Source: Candidatus Corynebacterium faecigallinarum (GTDB taxonomy: Bacteria; Actinomycetota; Actinomycetes; Mycobacteriales; Mycobacteriaceae). From it: a stretch of 64,000 nucleotides of DNA. The stretch is from assembly GCA_019120175.1 (NCBI GenBank), contig DWVP01000001.1:124001-188000 (forward strand), written 5' to 3'. The position numbers and the translations under genes were made by a program. Positions 29,175 to 37,834 of the stretch are shown one piece after another. The stretch's first letter is position 1; each line of letters opens with the position of its first letter. The notes beneath the pieces are model-generated. The model saw only the letters and a list, made by a program, of their open reading frames with translations, searched no databases and was not told the origin of the DNA.

Positions 29175-30149
29175 CTAGTCGGCCGGATACTCCACGATGT
29201 GCAGCAGCGTCGCCGACGGGCGGCAGAAGGTCCGGAAGGGGACGTACTTCGAGGTGCCCAGGCCGTTCGTCACGTGCAACCACATACGCTCCGACCAGCG
29301 GGACAGGCCGAACACGCGTGCCCGGTCGATACCGCAGTTCGTCACGATGGCCTTCCCGCCGGGCAGGCAGAGCTGCCCGCCGTGGGTGTGGCCGGACATC
29401 ATCAGCTGGTACCCGTCGGCGGCGAACTCGTCGAGGACGCGGGGCTCAGGGGAGTGGGACAGGCCCAGCGCCAGGTCGGCGTCGGGGTTCGGTGGCCCGC
29501 CGAGGCTGTCGTAGTCGTCGCGGTCGAGGTGCGGGTCATCCACACCTCCGACAGTCAGACGGAACCTCCCGACGGTGAAGTCCACCCGCCGGTGTGTGGC
29601 GTCCTCCCAGCCGTGTTCGATGAACGCCGCACGCATCCCCTTCCACGGCAGCTCGACATCGCTGGGTTCGTTGCGCTTGCCGAGCAGGTAGTTGAAGGGA
29701 TTGACCGGGTGCGGTGCGTAGTAGTCGTTGCTGCCGAAGATGAAGACGCCGGGGCGGCGCAGCAACGGTCCCAACGCCTTGAGCACCGAGGGCACGGCCT
29801 GCTCCTCGCCGAGGTTGTCACCGGTGTTGACCACCAGGTCGGGGTTCAGTGCGGCGAGGGAGGCCACCCATGCCTGCTTGGTCTTCTGGTGGGCCAGCAT
29901 GTGCAGGTCGGAGACGTGCAGGATGGTGAACCCCTCCCGGTCCCGGTCAGACAGGGTGCCGGGCTCCAGGACCGGGACGGTCACTTCGTGCAGTCGGAAG
30001 GCGCGGGTTTCCGCGAACGCGGCCGCGGCGATGCCCAGGCCGACCGCACCGACCGCACCGACGGCGTTGGTGAGGGTGCGCATCAGGCCGGTGGCTCGGC
30101 CGGTTCGGGTGGACGGGGCTGCGTTGTCAGTGGATGCGCGAGTATTCAC
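29175..30149 (-). CDS. membrane-anchored metallophosphoesterase
   Basis: A 324-residue calcineurin-like phosphoesterase. Metal-site motifs are HVSDLHM (near residue 79), NTGDN, GSNDYYAP in place of GNHD, and SGHTHGGQ. An N-terminal hydrophobic segment (LMRTLTNAVGAVGAVGLGIAAAAFA) anchors or exports it. It lies directly downstream of ponA in the same direction with a 68-base gap, as in other corynebacteria, and may be co-transcribed. Substrate unknown; related proteins act on envelope or nucleotide substrates. Confidence 0.88.
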   Translation of the reverse strand: MNTRASTDNAAPSTRTGRATGLMRTLTNAVGAVGAVGLGIAAAAFAETRAFRLHEVTVPVLEPGTLSDRDREGFTILHVSDLHMLAHQKTKQAWVASLAALNPDLVVNTGDNLGEEQAVPSVLKALGPLLRRPGVFIFGSNDYYAPHPVNPFNYLLGKRNEPSDVELPWKGMRAAFIEHGWEDATHRRVDFTVGRFRLTVGGVDDPHLDRDDYDSLGGPPNPDADLALGLSHSPEPRVLDEFAADGYQLMMSGHTHGGQLCLPGGKAIVTNCGIDRARVFGLSRWSERMWLHVTNGLGTSKYVPFRTFCRPSATLLHIVEYPAD

Positions 30150-30217
30150 CGTCGCCAGTGTACTGGCGTGGCAGCGACGGCCTCGTCGTCCTTGTCGTCC
30201 TTGTCGTCCTCGCCGTC

Positions 30218-32434
30218 CTAGTTGAACTCGTCGAGGGTCATGTCCCAGCCCTCGCTGTTCCAGTTGCCCTGATTGCTCGAGTCACTGGAGCTGCCGGAGT
30301 TGTTCGAGCTACTGGAATTGTTCGAGTCGCCCGAGCCGCCCCCGGTGGCCTGGCGGTACCGCGCCGGGTTCCCCCGGTCGTAGTCGCGGTTGTAGCGGGG
30401 CAGTCCCGGGCCGCCGTAGTCCCCGACGATGCTGTCCATGGTGTTGAAGAAAGCGCGGGCCGGCTCATTGCCGCCGAACAGGTTGCCGTCACCGCACTGG
30501 CGCAGCGGGGAGCTGCACAGCGGGGAGGTCTGGGAGCCGTCATTGAAGGCGTAGGTCGCGCCGGCCAAACCCGCGGTGAAGCCGAGGAAGGCGGCCGAGA
30601 GGCTGGTCTCGGTGGTTCCGGTCTTCGCCGCGACCGGTCCACGCCAGCCGGCGGAGCGGGCGGCTGCGGCGGCGGTGCCGTCGGCGACGTCACCACCCAT
30701 ACCGTTGGCCAGGGCGTCGGCGACCCCGCGGTCGATGGCCTGTTCACAGTCCGGGGTGTCCAGGGCGACATCCTCCCCGGCGCTGTCGGTCACCGACAGC
30801 ACCGGCGAGGGCTCGCACCAGCGGCCGCTGTCGGCCAGGCTGGCGGAGACATTCGCCAGTTCGACCGGGTTGACCTGCAGCGGGCCCAGGACGAAGGAGC
30901 CGAGGTTGGCATCGGTGACGAAGTCGGCGATCGAGGACTCACCGTCGTGGCTGCCCTCGTCGGCGTAGGAGCGCAGACCGAGCTTCACCGCGATCTCCAT
31001 CATCCTCTCGGTGCCGAGCTGTTCGGCCATTCGGACGAAGGGGGTGTTGGGACTGGTGGCCAGGGCCTCGCGCAGGGTCATCTGGCCCTTGAACTCGCCG
31101 GCGTTCTCCACGCAGTACCGGTCGGGCGGGCATCCTGGCGCTCCACCGCTGCCCATTCCGGAGACGTCGAGCCGACGCGGGACGTCCAGCATGGTGTCCA
31201 GGCCCATGCCCTTCTCCATGGCAGCTGCGGCGGCGAAGATCTTGAACACACTGCCCGCACCGTTGCCCTCGGGGGAGTGGGTCAGTGGCAGGACGGTCTG
31301 GCCCGCCTCGGCGTCGAGCCCGTAGCGGCGGGAGGACGCCATCGCCACGACCTCGTGTCCGTCATCGGTGGGGGCGATGTAGTTGCTGGTGAGCGAGACA
31401 CCCGGGGTGGCGGGGTCGGCTTCGTTGCGCACTGCGGTGGCCGCGGCGTCCTGCGCCACCGGATCCAGTGCGGTGCGCACGGTGTAGCCACCGCGGGCGA
31501 GTTCCTCAGCGTCCAGGTCGTGGTCGGCGAGGTAGGACAGGACGTAGTCGCAGTAGAAACCGGCGTTGCCTGCCCCGATGCACCCGTTGGGTGCGGAGTT
31601 CGGGGAGTCACCGACACCGAGGGGCTCCTCGCCCAGCCGGGCGCGCTCCTCCGGGCCGAGGTCACCGGTGTCGACCATGGCGTCCAGCACGGTGTCACGA
31701 CGGTCGAGCACCCCGTCCGGATTGCTGTAGGGGTTGAGCAGCGAGGTCGACTGCACCATACCGGCGAGCATGGCGGACTGGGGGACGGTGAGTTCGGCGG
31801 CGGAGGTTCCGAAGTAGGTCCGGGCGGCGGCCTCGATGCCGTAGGCGCCGTTACCGAAGGGGACGAGGTTGAGGTAGCGGGTGAGGATCTCGTCCTTGGA
31901 GTAGGTCTCCTCCAGGTTGATGGCCATCTTCATCTCACGCAGTTTGCGGGCGACGGAGGTCTCGGTCGCTGCGGCGCGCTCGTCGTCGTCGGCGGCGTCG
32001 ATGAGCAGCAGGTAGTTCTTGATGTACTGCTGGTCGAGTGTGGAGGCGCCCTGCTCCACCCCACCACTGGAGAGGTTGGCGGCCATGGCGCGCAGGGTGC
32101 CGCGGACGTCGACACCGTCGTGCTCGTAGAAACGACGGTCCTCGATCGCCACAATGGCCTGCTTCATGGGCTCGGCGATCTCGTCGGATTCCACGAGGTA
32201 ACGGCGTTGGTCGTACAGCCGGGCCAGGACGCCGCCGTCGCGGTCGGTGATGGTGGTGACCTGTGGCAGCGACTGGTTCTCGTCAATGTCGGCCAGGTCG
32301 TCGTCGATGGTTTCGGAGCCGGCGGTGACGGCCACGCCGACGCCGCCGACCAGCGGGACGATGGCGACAGCCGTCAGCGCGCCGATGACGATGACGGCGA
32401 GCATGAGGTAGGCCGCGTTCTTGAGATAGCTCAC
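30218..32434 (-). CDS. ponA: class A penicillin-binding protein
   Basis: A 738-residue bifunctional peptidoglycan synthase. The GTG start gives a short cytoplasmic tail, a TM helix (AAYLMLAVIVIGALTAVAIV), a GT51 glycosyltransferase domain (AIEDRRFYEHDGVD with the catalytic Glu, KLREMKMAINLE), then a transpeptidase domain with SVFK (active Ser), SPN and KTGTTE. The C-terminal 60 residues are Asn/Ser-rich (SNNSSSSNNSGSSSDSS), a low-complexity tail outside the cell. It precedes the divergent WhiB gene, as in C. glutamicum. Longer in-frame upstream reading is low-complexity and not credible as coding. Confidence 0.93.
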   Translation of the reverse strand: MSYLKNAAYLMLAVIVIGALTAVAIVPLVGGVGVAVTAGSETIDDDLADIDENQSLPQVTTITDRDGGVLARLYDQRRYLVESDEIAEPMKQAIVAIEDRRFYEHDGVDVRGTLRAMAANLSSGGVEQGASTLDQQYIKNYLLLIDAADDDERAAATETSVARKLREMKMAINLEETYSKDEILTRYLNLVPFGNGAYGIEAAARTYFGTSAAELTVPQSAMLAGMVQSTSLLNPYSNPDGVLDRRDTVLDAMVDTGDLGPEERARLGEEPLGVGDSPNSAPNGCIGAGNAGFYCDYVLSYLADHDLDAEELARGGYTVRTALDPVAQDAAATAVRNEADPATPGVSLTSNYIAPTDDGHEVVAMASSRRYGLDAEAGQTVLPLTHSPEGNGAGSVFKIFAAAAAMEKGMGLDTMLDVPRRLDVSGMGSGGAPGCPPDRYCVENAGEFKGQMTLREALATSPNTPFVRMAEQLGTERMMEIAVKLGLRSYADEGSHDGESSIADFVTDANLGSFVLGPLQVNPVELANVSASLADSGRWCEPSPVLSVTDSAGEDVALDTPDCEQAIDRGVADALANGMGGDVADGTAAAAARSAGWRGPVAAKTGTTETSLSAAFLGFTAGLAGATYAFNDGSQTSPLCSSPLRQCGDGNLFGGNEPARAFFNTMDSIVGDYGGPGLPRYNRDYDRGNPARYRQATGGGSGDSNNSSSSNNSGSSSDSSNQGNWNSEGWDMTLDEFN

Positions 32435-32977
32435 ACCACAACAGTATCCGATGGGGTGGTGTTCGACGGGGTGGTAGGAGGGTCGTGCCGTCGCCGGGTG
32501 ATGTGAGCGTCTGGTGGGGAGCCCTACGGGGAACGGGGGTGATGTTCGGGGGTGGTATGTTCGGGAAGGGGACAAAGGCGGGTGATTTTGGCGACTGAAT
32601 GTTATTGGACGCCAATGGTGGGGGCGGTGTGCGTCGGGGCTCAGTTGCTTCAGGGCAAGGAAGCACTTGTGAATCACTTGTTTATAACTGTGTAATGACC
32701 TGCAATTACAGCCATCTTGCTGCGCGGATTCGGGTAAGTGGTGTAGCGGACGGCGGGGGGAGTGGTGGTCTATCTGACCGGGTGTCGCACGGAGGGAGGG
32801 CGGGGGGAGTGTCACATCTCGGTGATGTGGCCCACACTTTCGCGAAATGTGTGCGATTCGACACTTCTAAATCTGTGTGAATACACTTAGCCGCAGTTTC
32901 CGGTGATCGCTTCTTAGCGTTATCGCCACAGGCGCCGTGGTTCAATCCCCGGCACCCCTCGATAGTGAAAGGGCATC
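32435..32977. other. ponA-whcA divergent regulatory region
   Basis: A 543-base gap without a gene and visibly richer in A+T than its surroundings. It must hold the ponA promoter and the WhiB gene promoter. Seen features: a CRP/GlxR-like site at 32850, TGTGTGAATACACTTA near 32875, and the dyad CACATCTCGGTGATGTG near 32813. No small ORF with a recognisable product was found. Confidence 0.5.
32850..32865. promoter_or_regulatory. GlxR/CRP-like site upstream of WhiB gene
   Basis: TGTGCGATTCGACACT fits the GlxR pattern TGTG-N8-CACA with one mismatch at the end, 113 bases before the WhiB start. GlxR itself is encoded at 37123-37806. Confidence 0.45.
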
Positions 32978-33433
32978 ATGACCGCATCTCTCCGAACCCC
33001 AGTGGATATGACCGAGGTTTCGGCGTCCCGTGCCGCAGCGACCCGCACCGCAGGCCGCACGACGGGCCGCGGCGAGGCTGCCAACGACGTCCGTAGCGGC
33101 AACCAGGGAGTAATCCACCGCACCGCCGCCCAGATCACCACCCGCGAGTCCTTCAACAACCGTGGTGAGTGGATCACCCAGGCGCACTGCCGCGACGTCG
33201 ACCCCGAGGAGCTCTTCGTCAAGGGGGCAGCCCAGCGCAAGGCCGTGGCCATCTGCCGTCACTGCCCGGTCGTCCTGCAGTGCCGTGCCGATGCCCTGGA
33301 CAACCGCGTCGAATTCGGGGTGTGGGGCGGGATGACCGAGCGTCAGCGCCGTGCCCTGCTCCGCCAGCACCCGGAGATCGACAGCTGGGCCGACTTCTTT
33401 GCCGGTCAGCTTGAGGCTTCCCAGTCCGCCTAG
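32978..33433 (+). CDS. whcA: WhiB-family iron-sulfur regulator
   Basis: A 151-residue WhiB-like protein. Four cysteines for a [4Fe-4S] cluster are in the pattern HC ... CRHC ... C (AHCRDVDP, AICRHCPVVLQC), followed by the GVWGGMTERQRRALLR turn and basic segment for DNA or sigma contact. The 60-residue N-terminal extension is Arg/Thr-rich. Position next to ponA matches C. glutamicum WhcA, a negative regulator of oxidative-stress genes (WhiB4-like). ATG preceded by GAAAGGG. Confidence 0.88.
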   Translation: MTASLRTPVDMTEVSASRAAATRTAGRTTGRGEAANDVRSGNQGVIHRTAAQITTRESFNNRGEWITQAHCRDVDPEELFVKGAAQRKAVAICRHCPVVLQCRADALDNRVEFGVWGGMTERQRRALLRQHPEIDSWADFFAGQLEASQSA

Positions 33434-33441
33434 TCCCCATT

Positions 33442-33490
33442 AGCAGGACAAGCAGGACAAGCAGGACAAGCAGGACCAGCAGGACAAGCA
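33442..33490. repeat. tandem 9-bp repeats
   Basis: AGCAGGACA is repeated about five times head to tail with one base change (GGACCAGC), between the WhiB gene stop and its terminator. It may be a slippage-prone minisatellite. Confidence 0.85.
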
Positions 33491-33494
33491 GCAG

Positions 33495-33530
33495 AAACGC
33501 CTCCGACGCCAGTGGGGTCGGAGGCGTTTC
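33495..33530 (+). terminator. WhiB-gene terminator
   Basis: A 13-bp perfect stem (AAACGCCTCCGAC / GTCGGAGGCGTTT) with a nine-base loop and a short T tract. The promoter of the next gene starts immediately behind it. Confidence 0.75.
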
Positions 33531-33532
33531 CC

Positions 33533-33538
33533 TATACT
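33533..33538 (+). promoter_or_regulatory. -10 box of DUF4177-ridA operon
   Basis: TATACT ends seven bases before the ATG at 33546, with no room for a ribosome site; the transcript is predicted to be leaderless. Confidence 0.55.
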
Positions 33539-33545
33539 CGGTCCC

Positions 33546-33698
33546 ATGACTCAATGGGAATACGCCACCGTGCCACTTCTGACCCACGCCACCAAGCAGA
33601 TCCTCGACGGCTGGGGTGAGGACGGGTGGGAACTCGTCTCCGTTCTCCCCGGCCCCACCGGTGAGCAGCACGTCGCCTACCTGAAGCGGGAGAAGTAA
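33546..33698 (+). CDS. DUF4177 small protein
   Basis: A 50-residue protein, MTQWEYATVPLL... GEDGWELVSVLPGP ... AYLKREK. The WEY opening and the GWELVSV core are typical of DUF4177 proteins. It is encoded three bases upstream of the RidA gene and is surely co-transcribed with it. Function unknown. Confidence 0.85.
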   Translation: MTQWEYATVPLLTHATKQILDGWGEDGWELVSVLPGPTGEQHVAYLKREK

Positions 33699-33701
33699 CG
33701 C

Positions 33702-34163
33702 ATGACCAGCACCAGCGTGACCGCACGTCTCGCCGAACTCGGCCTCGAGCTGCCGGCCGTCGCCGCCCCCGTGGCGGCCTACGTCCCGGCCGTGCAGTCC
33801 GGCGAATTCGTCTACACCTCCGGACAGCTGCCCTTCGTCGACGGGGCGCTCCCGGCCACCGGCTCGGTGGACGAGGTCACCGCCGAGGATGCCAAGGGCT
33901 ACGCCCGCACCGCCGCCCTCAACGCCCTGGCCGCCATCGACGCCCTGGTCGGCCTCGACTCGGTGGTCCAGATCGTCAAGGTCGTCGGCTTCGTCGCCTC
34001 CGCCCCGGGCTTCGGCGGACAGCCCGGTGTCATCAACGGTGCCTCCGAACTGCTGGGAGAAATCTTCGGTGACGCAGGTGCCCATGCCCGCAGCGCCGTC
34101 GGCGTCGCCGAGTTGCCACTGGGCAGCCCGGTCGAGGTCGAACTGATCGTCCGGGTGAAGTAG
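33702..34163 (+). CDS. RidA-family protein (YjgF/YER057c/UK114)
   Basis: A 153-residue protein of the YjgF superfamily, of the longer subgroup (GEFVYTSGQLPFVDGALPATGSV ... GYARTAALNALAAIDALVG). RidA proteins hydrolyse reactive imines released by PLP enzymes. The Arg that contacts substrate carboxylates in classical RidA (CxR near the end) is not evident: the strand reads SAVGVAELPLGSPVEVELIV, so enzymatic activity is uncertain. Operon with DUF4177. Confidence 0.85.
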   Translation: MTSTSVTARLAELGLELPAVAAPVAAYVPAVQSGEFVYTSGQLPFVDGALPATGSVDEVTAEDAKGYARTAALNALAAIDALVGLDSVVQIVKVVGFVASAPGFGGQPGVINGASELLGEIFGDAGAHARSAVGVAELPLGSPVEVELIVRVK

Positions 34164-34263
34164 TAGTCCCCGAACTGCGGCCCCGGTCCCGTGGTGGTGA
34201 CATCTCACCCCCGAAGGGGATCGGGGCCGCTGACGTCGAGGTGTCGCTCCGCCGTTTCGACAG

Positions 34264-34269
34264 TAGGAT
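34264..34269 (+). promoter_or_regulatory. -10 box of MBL hydrolase gene
   Basis: TAGGAT ends seven bases before the ATG at 34277; no ribosome site intervenes. Confidence 0.5.
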
Positions 34270-34276
34270 TGGCGGC

Positions 34277-35101
34277 ATGGAGCATCCCGCGTACAGCCAG
34301 TTGCGTCCCGTCGCCCCGTCCACCGGCGTAGTGCTGTGTGACAACCCCAGTTACCAGGCCCTCGAAGGCACGAACTCCTGGATCGTCCGCGCCCCGGGTG
34401 ACTCGTGCAGTGTCATCATCGACCCCGGCCCGCAGGACGAGGGGCACCTCAACGTCCTGCATGCCAAGGCCACCGCGGGAGGGGCGGAGGTCGCCGCGAT
34501 CCTGCTGACACACCACCACCCCGACCATGCCGACGGCGCTGCCCGGCTACGGCAGCTCACCGGTGCGCCGGTCCGTGGCTTCGACAAGCGCTACAGCATG
34601 GGCGCCGATCCTCTGGCCGACGGTGAGATCATCTCCTTCGACGGTCTCACCCCCACGATCGAGGTCGTGCACACCCCGGGGCACACCGATGATTCGGTGT
34701 GTTTTTTCATCCACACCGACGGTGGTACCACCGACGCCGATGTCGAGGGCATCGCCACCGGTGACACCATCGCCGGCCGGCACACCACGATGATCTCCGA
34801 GACCACCGGTGACCTGGGGCAGTACCTTGAGACGCTGCAGGGTCTCGCCGAGCGTGGGCAGGGTATCCGTCTGCTCCCCGGTCACGGACCGGACCGTGAG
34901 AACACCGCCGACCTGGCGAATAAGTACCTGGAGCGCCGCGAGCACCGGTTGCGGCAAGTCACCGAGGCGCTCGGGGTGCTCGGTGACGACGCCACGGTGG
35001 GCCAGATCGTCGACGAGATCTACACCGACGTCGACCCGGTGCTGCGCGACGCCGCGAAGCAGTCGACCCGGGTGGCGCTACGCCACCTGGGCAAGCTGTA
35101 G
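34277..35101 (+). CDS. MBL-fold metallohydrolase
   Basis: A 274-residue metallo-beta-lactamase fold enzyme of the LACTB2-like group. Zinc motif LTHHHPDHADGA, then TPGHTDDSVCF, GDTIAGR and LPGHGP supply the metal ligands, followed by a C-terminal winged-helix-like tail (REHRLRQVTEALG... VALRHLGKL). This is a conserved corynebacterial gene near glxR. Likely a hydrolase or nuclease; substrate unknown. The start is set by the TAGGAT box just upstream. Confidence 0.88.
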   Translation: MEHPAYSQLRPVAPSTGVVLCDNPSYQALEGTNSWIVRAPGDSCSVIIDPGPQDEGHLNVLHAKATAGGAEVAAILLTHHHPDHADGAARLRQLTGAPVRGFDKRYSMGADPLADGEIISFDGLTPTIEVVHTPGHTDDSVCFFIHTDGGTTDADVEGIATGDTIAGRHTTMISETTGDLGQYLETLQGLAERGQGIRLLPGHGPDRENTADLANKYLERREHRLRQVTEALGVLGDDATVGQIVDEIYTDVDPVLRDAAKQSTRVALRHLGKL

Positions 35102-35106
35102 CGGAT

Positions 35107-35150
35107 GCAGTTCGGCCCCGGCGGCAGGTTGCCGTCCGGGGCCGAACTGC
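35107..35150. terminator. bidirectional terminator
   Basis: Perfect 15-bp arms (GCAGTTCGGCCCCGG / CCGGGGCCGAACTGC) with a 14-base loop between two convergent genes. T-runs are weak on both sides. Confidence 0.7.
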
Positions 35151-35158
35151 GTCAGTCG

Positions 35159-35929
35159 TTAGTTGTCGTTGTCCGTGCTGACCTCGCGACGACGGTGACC
35201 GTCGCTGGGGGTCGCGGGGGACAGGGCGATCGCTACGTTGGCGATGACCGAAGCCACCAGGGCGGTGATGGCCAGCGGGATCGGATCCATGTCGCCACCG
35301 AGGCCGACCAATGGGGCGACGATGCCGGCCAGGCCGAACTGCAGGAAGCCGAGGACGGCGGAAGCGGAACCGGAGGCCTGGGGGACGGCGTCCAGGGCCA
35401 GGGCGGTGGTGTTATCCATGACCAGGCCGAGGGATCCGACCATGATGAGCAGCGGGAGCATCAGCCTCAGCGCCGGGGCGTCCACCAGGCAGAGGAGGCC
35501 GTAGAGGGCGGCGCCGAGCAGGTTGATGCCCAGGCCGGTGCGGGCCAGCGAACGGACCCGGAACCGGGCGGTCAACTTCGCCGACAGGATGCTGACGACC
35601 ATGAGGGCCAGGGCGTTGACGGCGAAGGCGATACCGTACTGGACCGTGCTCAGACCCATGTACTTCTGGTACAGGAACGGCGAGGCGGAGATGTAGGCCA
35701 TCATCGTGGCGAAGCCGAAGGAGAACGCCAGGGTGTTGGTGAGGTAGTCGCGGGAGAGCAGGGCGCGCAGGCCGCTGGTGGAACCGGCGGCAGCATCGGC
35801 AGCGGCGTCGGACGTAGCGTCGGACGCAGCGTCGGATGCGGGGGCCTGTCCGGTCTTCGCCGGGTGGGTCTCGGGGACGATGACCAGGACGCAGACCAGG
35901 GCGAGAAAGCCGAGGCCAGCGAGACCACC
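35159..35929 (-). pseudogene. 3' half of a Bcr/CflA-type MFS transporter gene
   Basis: The frame ending at 35159 can be read back to about 35929 and encodes the second half of a major facilitator: GLAGLGFLALVCVLVIVPETHP (TM6 and the start of the central loop), an Ala/Ser/Asp linker, LRALLSRDYLTNTLAFSFGFATMMAYISASPFLYQKYMG (TM7) and five more TMs ending VIANVAIALSPATPS. TM1-5 are absent. It joins out of frame to the EamA-like half upstream. An internal ATG at 35704 could express only a fragment. Inactive by inference. Confidence 0.8.
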
Positions 35930-36237
35930 GTTCCGACGGTGACGCCAGCGACATGCATGGAACTGTAGAACGCCAGGGGATAGGTGAAGACCGCGACTCC
36001 GCCGAGGACGACGAGTTTCCAGTTGTTCCGCAGCAGCTGACGCTGCTCACGGAGGGCGGGCACGGCGATAGCGGCCTGCAGTGGGCCACCGATGCCCAGG
36101 GAGAATGCGCCGATTGCCAGTGGGCCGACGCCTTCGGCGAATGTGGCGGCGGTGCCGGTGGTTCCCCACAGCACCGCGGTGACGACGACGGCGAGCAGGG
36201 CGGGGATGCGCGACGGTACGGTGCTGTCCGTGGTCAT
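35915..36237 (-). pseudogene. 5' half of an EamA/DMT transporter gene
   Basis: The start is intact (MTTDSTVPSRIPALLAVVVTAVLWGTTGTAATFA) and about four TM helices of an EamA permease follow, to GVTVGTVVSLASA near 35910. Beyond this the reading frame turns into a Pro/Arg-rich nonsense sequence and stops at 35701, while another frame continues as an MFS transporter. The start codon overlaps the stop of the upstream TetR gene (ATGA), so the original operon was tetR plus an EamA exporter. Confidence 0.8.
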
Positions 36238-36881
36238 GGCCGGGTGTCCGGCGGGGTGTCCGGCAGAGCGTCCAGCAGGGCGCCGATGATGTCGCGGGCC
36301 TCGTGCAGTCGCGCTGGGCTGCCTTCCATGCCGGCGCGGGTGACGGCGCCCTCGAGCAGGAAGGAGATCTGGACGGCGGTTGCTGCGGCGGTGTCGGGGT
36401 GTCCGATGCTCAGAGCGCTGGCCAGCAGATCCTCCACCTGCTCCTTATGACGTCGGACGGTGGCCCGTGACTCCGAGTCCGGCGGGAACTCCGCGGCGGT
36501 GTTCAGCAGGCCGCACCCGCGGAAGTGGTCGCCGTCGGCGGTGGCATGGTCGATGTAGGCGTCGACCACGGCCATTACGCCGACGCGGGTGTCGCCAGGG
36601 GTGGGGAGGTTCTCGGGGGAGGACGCGTCGGTGTCGGGAGAGGTTCCGCCTGAGTCGACCCGCTGGCGGTAGAGGTCGATCCACTGGTTGTGGCGGGCCT
36701 GGATGTAGGCGGTGACCAGGTCGTCCTTCGAGGCGAAGTTGTTGTAGAGGCTCTTGCGGGCCACTCCGGCGTGCTCGATGACCGTGTCGATGCCGGTGGC
36801 GGTGATGCCACGCTCGTAGAAGAGTTCTGCGGCGGCGGCGAGGATCCGCGCACGCGCGGGACGTGGTCGTGTCGTCGGCAT
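36234..36881 (-). CDS. TetR-family transcriptional regulator
   Basis: A 215-residue TetR regulator. The N-terminal HTH is ILAAAAELFYERGITATGIDTVIEHAGVARKSLYNNFASKDDLV; the C-terminal ligand domain includes FRGCGLLNTAAEFP, typical of the group with TetR_C-like QacR/YcdC-type folds. A Ser/Asp/Pro-rich insert lies near residues 78-95. It overlaps the first codon of the EamA-derived fragment and presumably controlled that exporter. Candidate operator in its own promoter. Confidence 0.88.
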   Translation of the reverse strand: MPTTRPRPARARILAAAAELFYERGITATGIDTVIEHAGVARKSLYNNFASKDDLVTAYIQARHNQWIDLYRQRVDSGGTSPDTDASSPENLPTPGDTRVGVMAVVDAYIDHATADGDHFRGCGLLNTAAEFPPDSESRATVRRHKEQVEDLLASALSIGHPDTAAATAVQISFLLEGAVTRAGMEGSPARLHEARDIIGALLDALPDTPPDTRP

Positions 36882-36913
36882 GAGGGGCGCTCCGGGTAGG
36901 TCGGCGTCAAAAT

Positions 36914-36943
36914 GAAAGTAGCCAGATCAGTCTACCTACTTTC
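36914..36943. promoter_or_regulatory. candidate TetR operator
   Basis: GAAAGTAG and CTACTTTC lie 14 bases apart in an inverted arrangement, 33 bases before the TetR start, and enclose TAGACT on the minus strand, a possible -10. This suits autorepression. Confidence 0.5.
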
Positions 36944-37062
36944 GTGGGGAGAACGTGAATGCACGGGGTGCGAGACAGAGGTGTAGTTTCGCGTACCCAT
37001 TTCGGTCATCCCACGTGTAGTGGAGTGACAGATATGGGTACACCTAGCCGCATCCCGGGCAT

Positions 37063-37106
37063 AGGGAAAACCCCACCTGCACCGCCAGTAGCGGTGCAGG
37101 TGGGGT
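37063..37106 (-). terminator. glxR terminator
   Basis: A perfect 16-bp stem (ACCCCACCTGCACCGC and its complement, five-base loop) with TTTTCCC following on the minus strand, 17 bases after the glxR stop. Confidence 0.85.
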
Positions 37107-37122
37107 CGGGATGCGAAGAGTA

Positions 37123-37806
37123 CTACCGCGCGCGCTTGGCCAGACGCTCGGTGTCGGAGATCAGCACCGACTTGCCCTCCAGTCGGATCCAGCCGCGGTG
37201 GGCGAACTCGGCCAGCGCCTTGTTCACCGTCTCGCGGGAGGCGCCGACCAGCTGGGCGATCTCTTCCTGGGTCAGGTCGTGGTGCACCCGCAGTGCGCCG
37301 CCCTCCTGGACGCCGAAACGGTTCGCCAGCTGCAGCAGCGCCTTGGCCACGCGGCCGGGCACGTCGGTGAAGATCAGGTCGGCCAGGGCGTTGTTCGTCC
37401 GACGCAGGCGACGGGCCAGCACCCGCAGCAGCTGCTCGGAGATCTCCGGGTGGTCCGAGATCCAGTCGTGCAGCATCTGGGAGTCCATGGCGGCCGCGCT
37501 GACCTCGGTGACACACACCGCGGCGGAGGTACGCGGACCCGGGTCGAAGATGGACAGCTCACCGAACATGTCGGACGGCCCCATGATGGTCAGCAGGTTC
37601 TCGCGACCGTCCGGGGCATGACGGGCGAGCTTGACCTTGCCGTCGATGATGATGAACAGCCGGTCACCGGGCTCCCCCTCGTCGAAGATGGTTGTCCCGC
37701 GGGGAAAGGTCACCGACTCAAGCTGCTCAATGAGCGCGTTGACAGCCGTGGACTCGACTCCCTGGAAAATTCCGGCGCGAGACAGGATCTCAGGTACTTC
37801 GCCCAT
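37123..37806 (-). CDS. glxR: CRP/FNR-type cAMP-responsive global regulator GlxR
   Basis: A 227-residue protein, exactly the length of C. glutamicum GlxR and very close in sequence. The cAMP pocket shows [30 protein letters not shown] (the Glu, Arg and Thr/Ser that hold cAMP). The C-terminal HTH is [30 protein letters not shown]. It regulates carbon metabolism and respiration genes with cAMP; the cyclase gene is at 60662. The ATG at 37806 has AGGAG 11 bases upstream and a TAAACT -10 at 37834-37829. Confidence 0.96.
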   Translation of the reverse strand: MGEVPEILSRAGIFQGVESTAVNALIEQLESVTFPRGTTIFDEGEPGDRLFIIIDGKVKLARHAPDGRENLLTIMGPSDMFGELSIFDPGPRTSAAVCVTEVSAAAMDSQMLHDWISDHPEISEQLLRVLARRLRRTNNALADLIFTDVPGRVAKALLQLANRFGVQEGGALRVHHDLTQEEIAQLVGASRETVNKALAEFAHRGWIRLEGKSVLISDTERLAKRAR

Positions 37807-37828
37807 AACTCGTCTGACTCCTGGTCTA

Positions 37829-37834
37829 AGTTTA
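37829..37834 (-). promoter_or_regulatory. -10 box of glxR
   Basis: TAAACT on the minus strand lies 22 bases before the glxR ATG. Upstream are dyads CACAATGGCATTGTG (37895-37910 area) and GTGAAGGGTCAC, which look like regulator sites although their spacing is not the standard GlxR one. Confidence 0.45.

Noticed and set aside
32920..32962. GGTTCAATCCCCGGCACCC, resembling a tRNA 3' end upstream of the WhiB gene
   Set aside because: The T-stem does not pair properly and no cloverleaf precedes it.
33442..33490. Tandem repeats considered as a CRISPR array
   Set aside because: Units are 9 bp without spacers and there are no cas genes in the window.
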